NCBI GenBank assembly: GCA_030589965.1
Contig: JAUUZM010000132.1
Span: 1 to 7,974 of the forward strand
DNA: 7,974 nt
Direction of reading: 5' to 3'
From: Bacteroides sp.
Lineage (GTDB): Bacteria; Bacteroidota; Bacteroidia; Bacteroidales; SM23-62
Every line of letters begins with the position of its first letter. The first letter of the stretch is position 1. Shown here piece by piece: positions 6,822 to 7,974 of the stretch. The notes beneath the pieces are model-generated. The model did not search any database. It saw only the letters and a list, made by a program, of their open reading frames with translations, and was not told where the DNA came from. The position numbers and the translations under genes are program-made.

Positions 6822-6846
6822 AGTTATTTCAGAAATGACTATTTTT
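6822..6846 (+). terminator. Hairpin plus T-run after the beta-helix gene (possible terminator or operator)
   Basis: AGTTATTTCAGAAATGACT at 6822-6840 is a near-perfect palindrome. As RNA it folds into an 8-pair stem (one G-U pair) with loop CAG, followed by AUUUUU to 6846. That is the layout of a weak, GC-poor intrinsic terminator for the three-gene operon ending at 6782. A run of ten T at 6812-6821 lies just before it. The same palindrome abuts the -7-like box at 6840-6847, so it could instead be an operator for the DoxX gene. Confidence 0.35.
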
Positions 6847-6847
6847 G
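6840..6847 (+). promoter_or_regulatory. Bacteroidota-type -7 promoter element for the DoxX-oxidoreductase unit
   Basis: TATTTTTG matches TAnnTTTG exactly. It lies 29 bases before the ATG at 6877, giving a predicted transcript start near 6854. The expected -33 region falls at the T-rich tract around 6812-6821, with no clear TTTG. It would start a separate transcript for the DoxX gene and the following oxidoreductase. Confidence 0.42.
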
Positions 6848-6876
6848 CCACTTAATATATTTTTACAATATCAGAT

Positions 6877-7362
6877 ATGAATAAAAGAGATGGAATTGGG
6901 TCCGGAAAACTCAGGGCCTTAACAATTCTCAGGGTACTAATTGGCTGGCACTTTCTTTACGAGGGACTGGTAAAACTATTTTCCCCGCAATGGACAGCCA
7001 AGGGATATCTCCTGAGTTCACAGGGATTTTTAAGTGGATTGTTCAATTCCATGGCCGGAAATGAGGGAGTGGTCCAGGTGATTGATTTTTTAAATGTATG
7101 GGGACTGATTCTTATTGGACTTGGATTGTTCCTGGGACTATTAACCAGGATTTCCTGTTTTGCAGGCGTGGGACTCCTTGCACTCTACTATTTGTCTCAT
7201 CCGCCTTTCGCCGGACTCGATTATGCATTTGGACAGGAAGGATCTTACCTGATCGTTGATAAAAACCTGATTGAGCTGATTGCACTTCTGGTAATCTCTA
7301 TGTTTCCGACCGGACAATATATGGGACTTGATATTTTAATTTTCAGATCAAAAAACAGGTAA
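6877..7362 (+). CDS. DoxX family integral membrane protein
   Basis: This 161-residue protein has about four hydrophobic segments (near residues 15-32, 67-88, 90-107 and 130-146), the DoxX topology. After a short basic N-terminus, LTILRVLIGWHFLYEGLVKL (15-34) is the family's hallmark first helix; LFSPQWTAKGYLLSS (34-48) and FAGLDYAFGQEGSYLIVDKN (111-130) are the loops typical of the Bacteroidota branch. The name comes from a subunit of the archaeal thiosulfate:quinone oxidoreductase; most bacterial members are uncharacterised, and some are thought to serve redox reactions at the membrane. Only 2 bases separate its stop from the next oxidoreductase gene, so the two are almost certainly co-transcribed, and it may be a membrane partner for that enzyme (inferred). 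No Shine-Dalgarno site is visible before the ATG; the frame begins cleanly ahead of the first helix. Confidence 0.88.
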   Translation: MNKRDGIGSGKLRALTILRVLIGWHFLYEGLVKLFSPQWTAKGYLLSSQGFLSGLFNSMAGNEGVVQVIDFLNVWGLILIGLGLFLGLLTRISCFAGVGLLALYYLSHPPFAGLDYAFGQEGSYLIVDKNLIELIALLVISMFPTGQYMGLDILIFRSKNR

Positions 7363-7364
7363 TA

Positions 7365-7974
7365 ATGGCAAGAAGTAATAAAGGACTCAATAGAAGGGAT
7401 GCTATTAAATCCCTGGCCGCCATTCCGGTTCTTGGTGGTATGGGCTGGATCGCAAAGAAAGATTTTGGCATCTGGAAAGAGAAATCCGAAAAGGAAGCCG
7501 CCAAACGTGCAGACATCCTGGGTCAACTCAATATCCAGGAAGCGATACCCCAGGAACTAAGTAGTTCAGGCGAGCGCATAAATATCGGAATCATCGGAGC
7601 GGGAAACCGCGGAAGACAGCTGCTGCAAGCCATCGGATTTATGCATCCCAAACGTTTGGAGAGCTGGAGCAAGAGTCAGCCGGAACGCATCGAAGCCTAC
7701 AAGGAACAGGAAGACCTGAATGTAAGGATAACCGCAATCTGTGACCTGTTTGAAAATAATGTTAAGACGGCCCGGGAAACCGTTACTACCGATGACAGCA
7801 AACCAACCATCTATCCAACTTACCAGGATCTGATTGAAAAATCAGGAGTACACGCCCTTGTAATCGCTACGGCAGATTACTGGCATGTTCCCATCGCCCT
7901 GGCTGCTGCCAAAGCAGGCATCCATGTATACCTGGAAAAACCGGCAACCCATAATCTTACAGAAACCTTTGCCC
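7365..7974 (+). CDS. Gfo/Idh/MocA family oxidoreductase with twin-arginine leader, N-terminal part (C-terminus beyond window)
   Basis: From the ATG at 7365 I read 203 codons to the right edge; family members of this type are usually over 400 residues, so about half is missing. The leader NRRDAIKSLAAIPVLGG (9-25) has a twin-arginine pair at 10-11 and a moderately hydrophobic stretch, suggesting Tat export of the folded protein with its cofactor. A charged linker (38-70) follows. The Rossmann domain starts at INIGIIGAGNRGRQLL (72-87), with the NAD(P)-binding GAGNRG loop at 78-83. VRITAICDLF contains the acidic residue ending strand two; VHALVIATADYWHVPIALAAAKAG and the EKP motif at 191-193 (YLEKPATHN) complete the signature. 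Related exported enzymes include the glucose-fructose oxidoreductase type and the NAD-dependent GH109 glycosidases, so it could be a sugar oxidoreductase or an NAD-dependent glycosidase. It follows the DoxX gene after 2 bases; a weak AGG at 7357-7359 lies in the DoxX end. Confidence 0.88.
   Translation, partial: MARSNKGLNRRDAIKSLAAIPVLGGMGWIAKKDFGIWKEKSEKEAAKRADILGQLNIQEAIPQELSSSGERINIGIIGAGNRGRQLLQAIGFMHPKRLESWSKSQPERIEAYKEQEDLNVRITAICDLFENNVKTARETVTTDDSKPTIYPTYQDLIEKSGVHALVIATADYWHVPIALAAAKAGIHVYLEKPATHNLTETFA

Noticed and set aside
7245..7526. Minus-strand open frame of 93 codons
   Set aside because: It is antisense to the DoxX end and the oxidoreductase leader, both of which have convincing motifs.

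Overview
The window looks like a Bacteroidota (Bacteroidetes) chromosome fragment, from an organism that degrades complex glycans. Three consecutive proteins end in type IX secretion (T9SS) type A sorting domains. Shine-Dalgarno sites are weak or absent before several genes. Two intergenic regions carry matches to the Bacteroidota -7 promoter element TAnnTTTG. I see no SusC/SusD pair, sulfatase, transposase, tRNA, rRNA or CRISPR array. No gene-free stretch exceeds 300 bases; the longest is the 164-base divergent region at 633-796.

Layout: (i) 1-632, minus strand: N-terminal part of a lipoprotein Gfo/Idh/MocA-like oxidoreductase with an atypical nucleotide-binding loop. (ii) 797-1401, plus: a compact, AT-rich type II toxin-antitoxin pair (Phd/YefM antitoxin, ParE/RelE toxin) whose genes overlap by ATGA, preceded by an imperfect palindrome that could be its operator. 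(iii) 1511-6782, plus: three closely spaced secreted proteins, namely a BNR-4 type beta-propeller (candidate polysaccharide lyase), a predicted five-bladed propeller related to the GH43/GH32 fold group, and a pectate-lyase-like right-handed beta-helix with an FN3 domain. (iv) 6877-7974, plus: a DoxX-type membrane protein followed after 2 bases by a second Gfo/Idh/MocA oxidoreductase with a twin-arginine leader, cut by the window end.

Inferred joint role: the three T9SS cargo proteins would act at the cell surface or outside the cell on one polysaccharide, probably acidic since two have lyase-like folds. The two oxidoreductases both carry export signals, so they may modify released sugars in the periplasm, and the DoxX protein may link that redox chemistry to the membrane. 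No substrate can be read from the sequence; ulvan or another uronic-acid polymer is only suggested by the fold of the first cargo protein. The toxin-antitoxin pair looks like an unrelated, lower-GC insertion between two divergent metabolic units.
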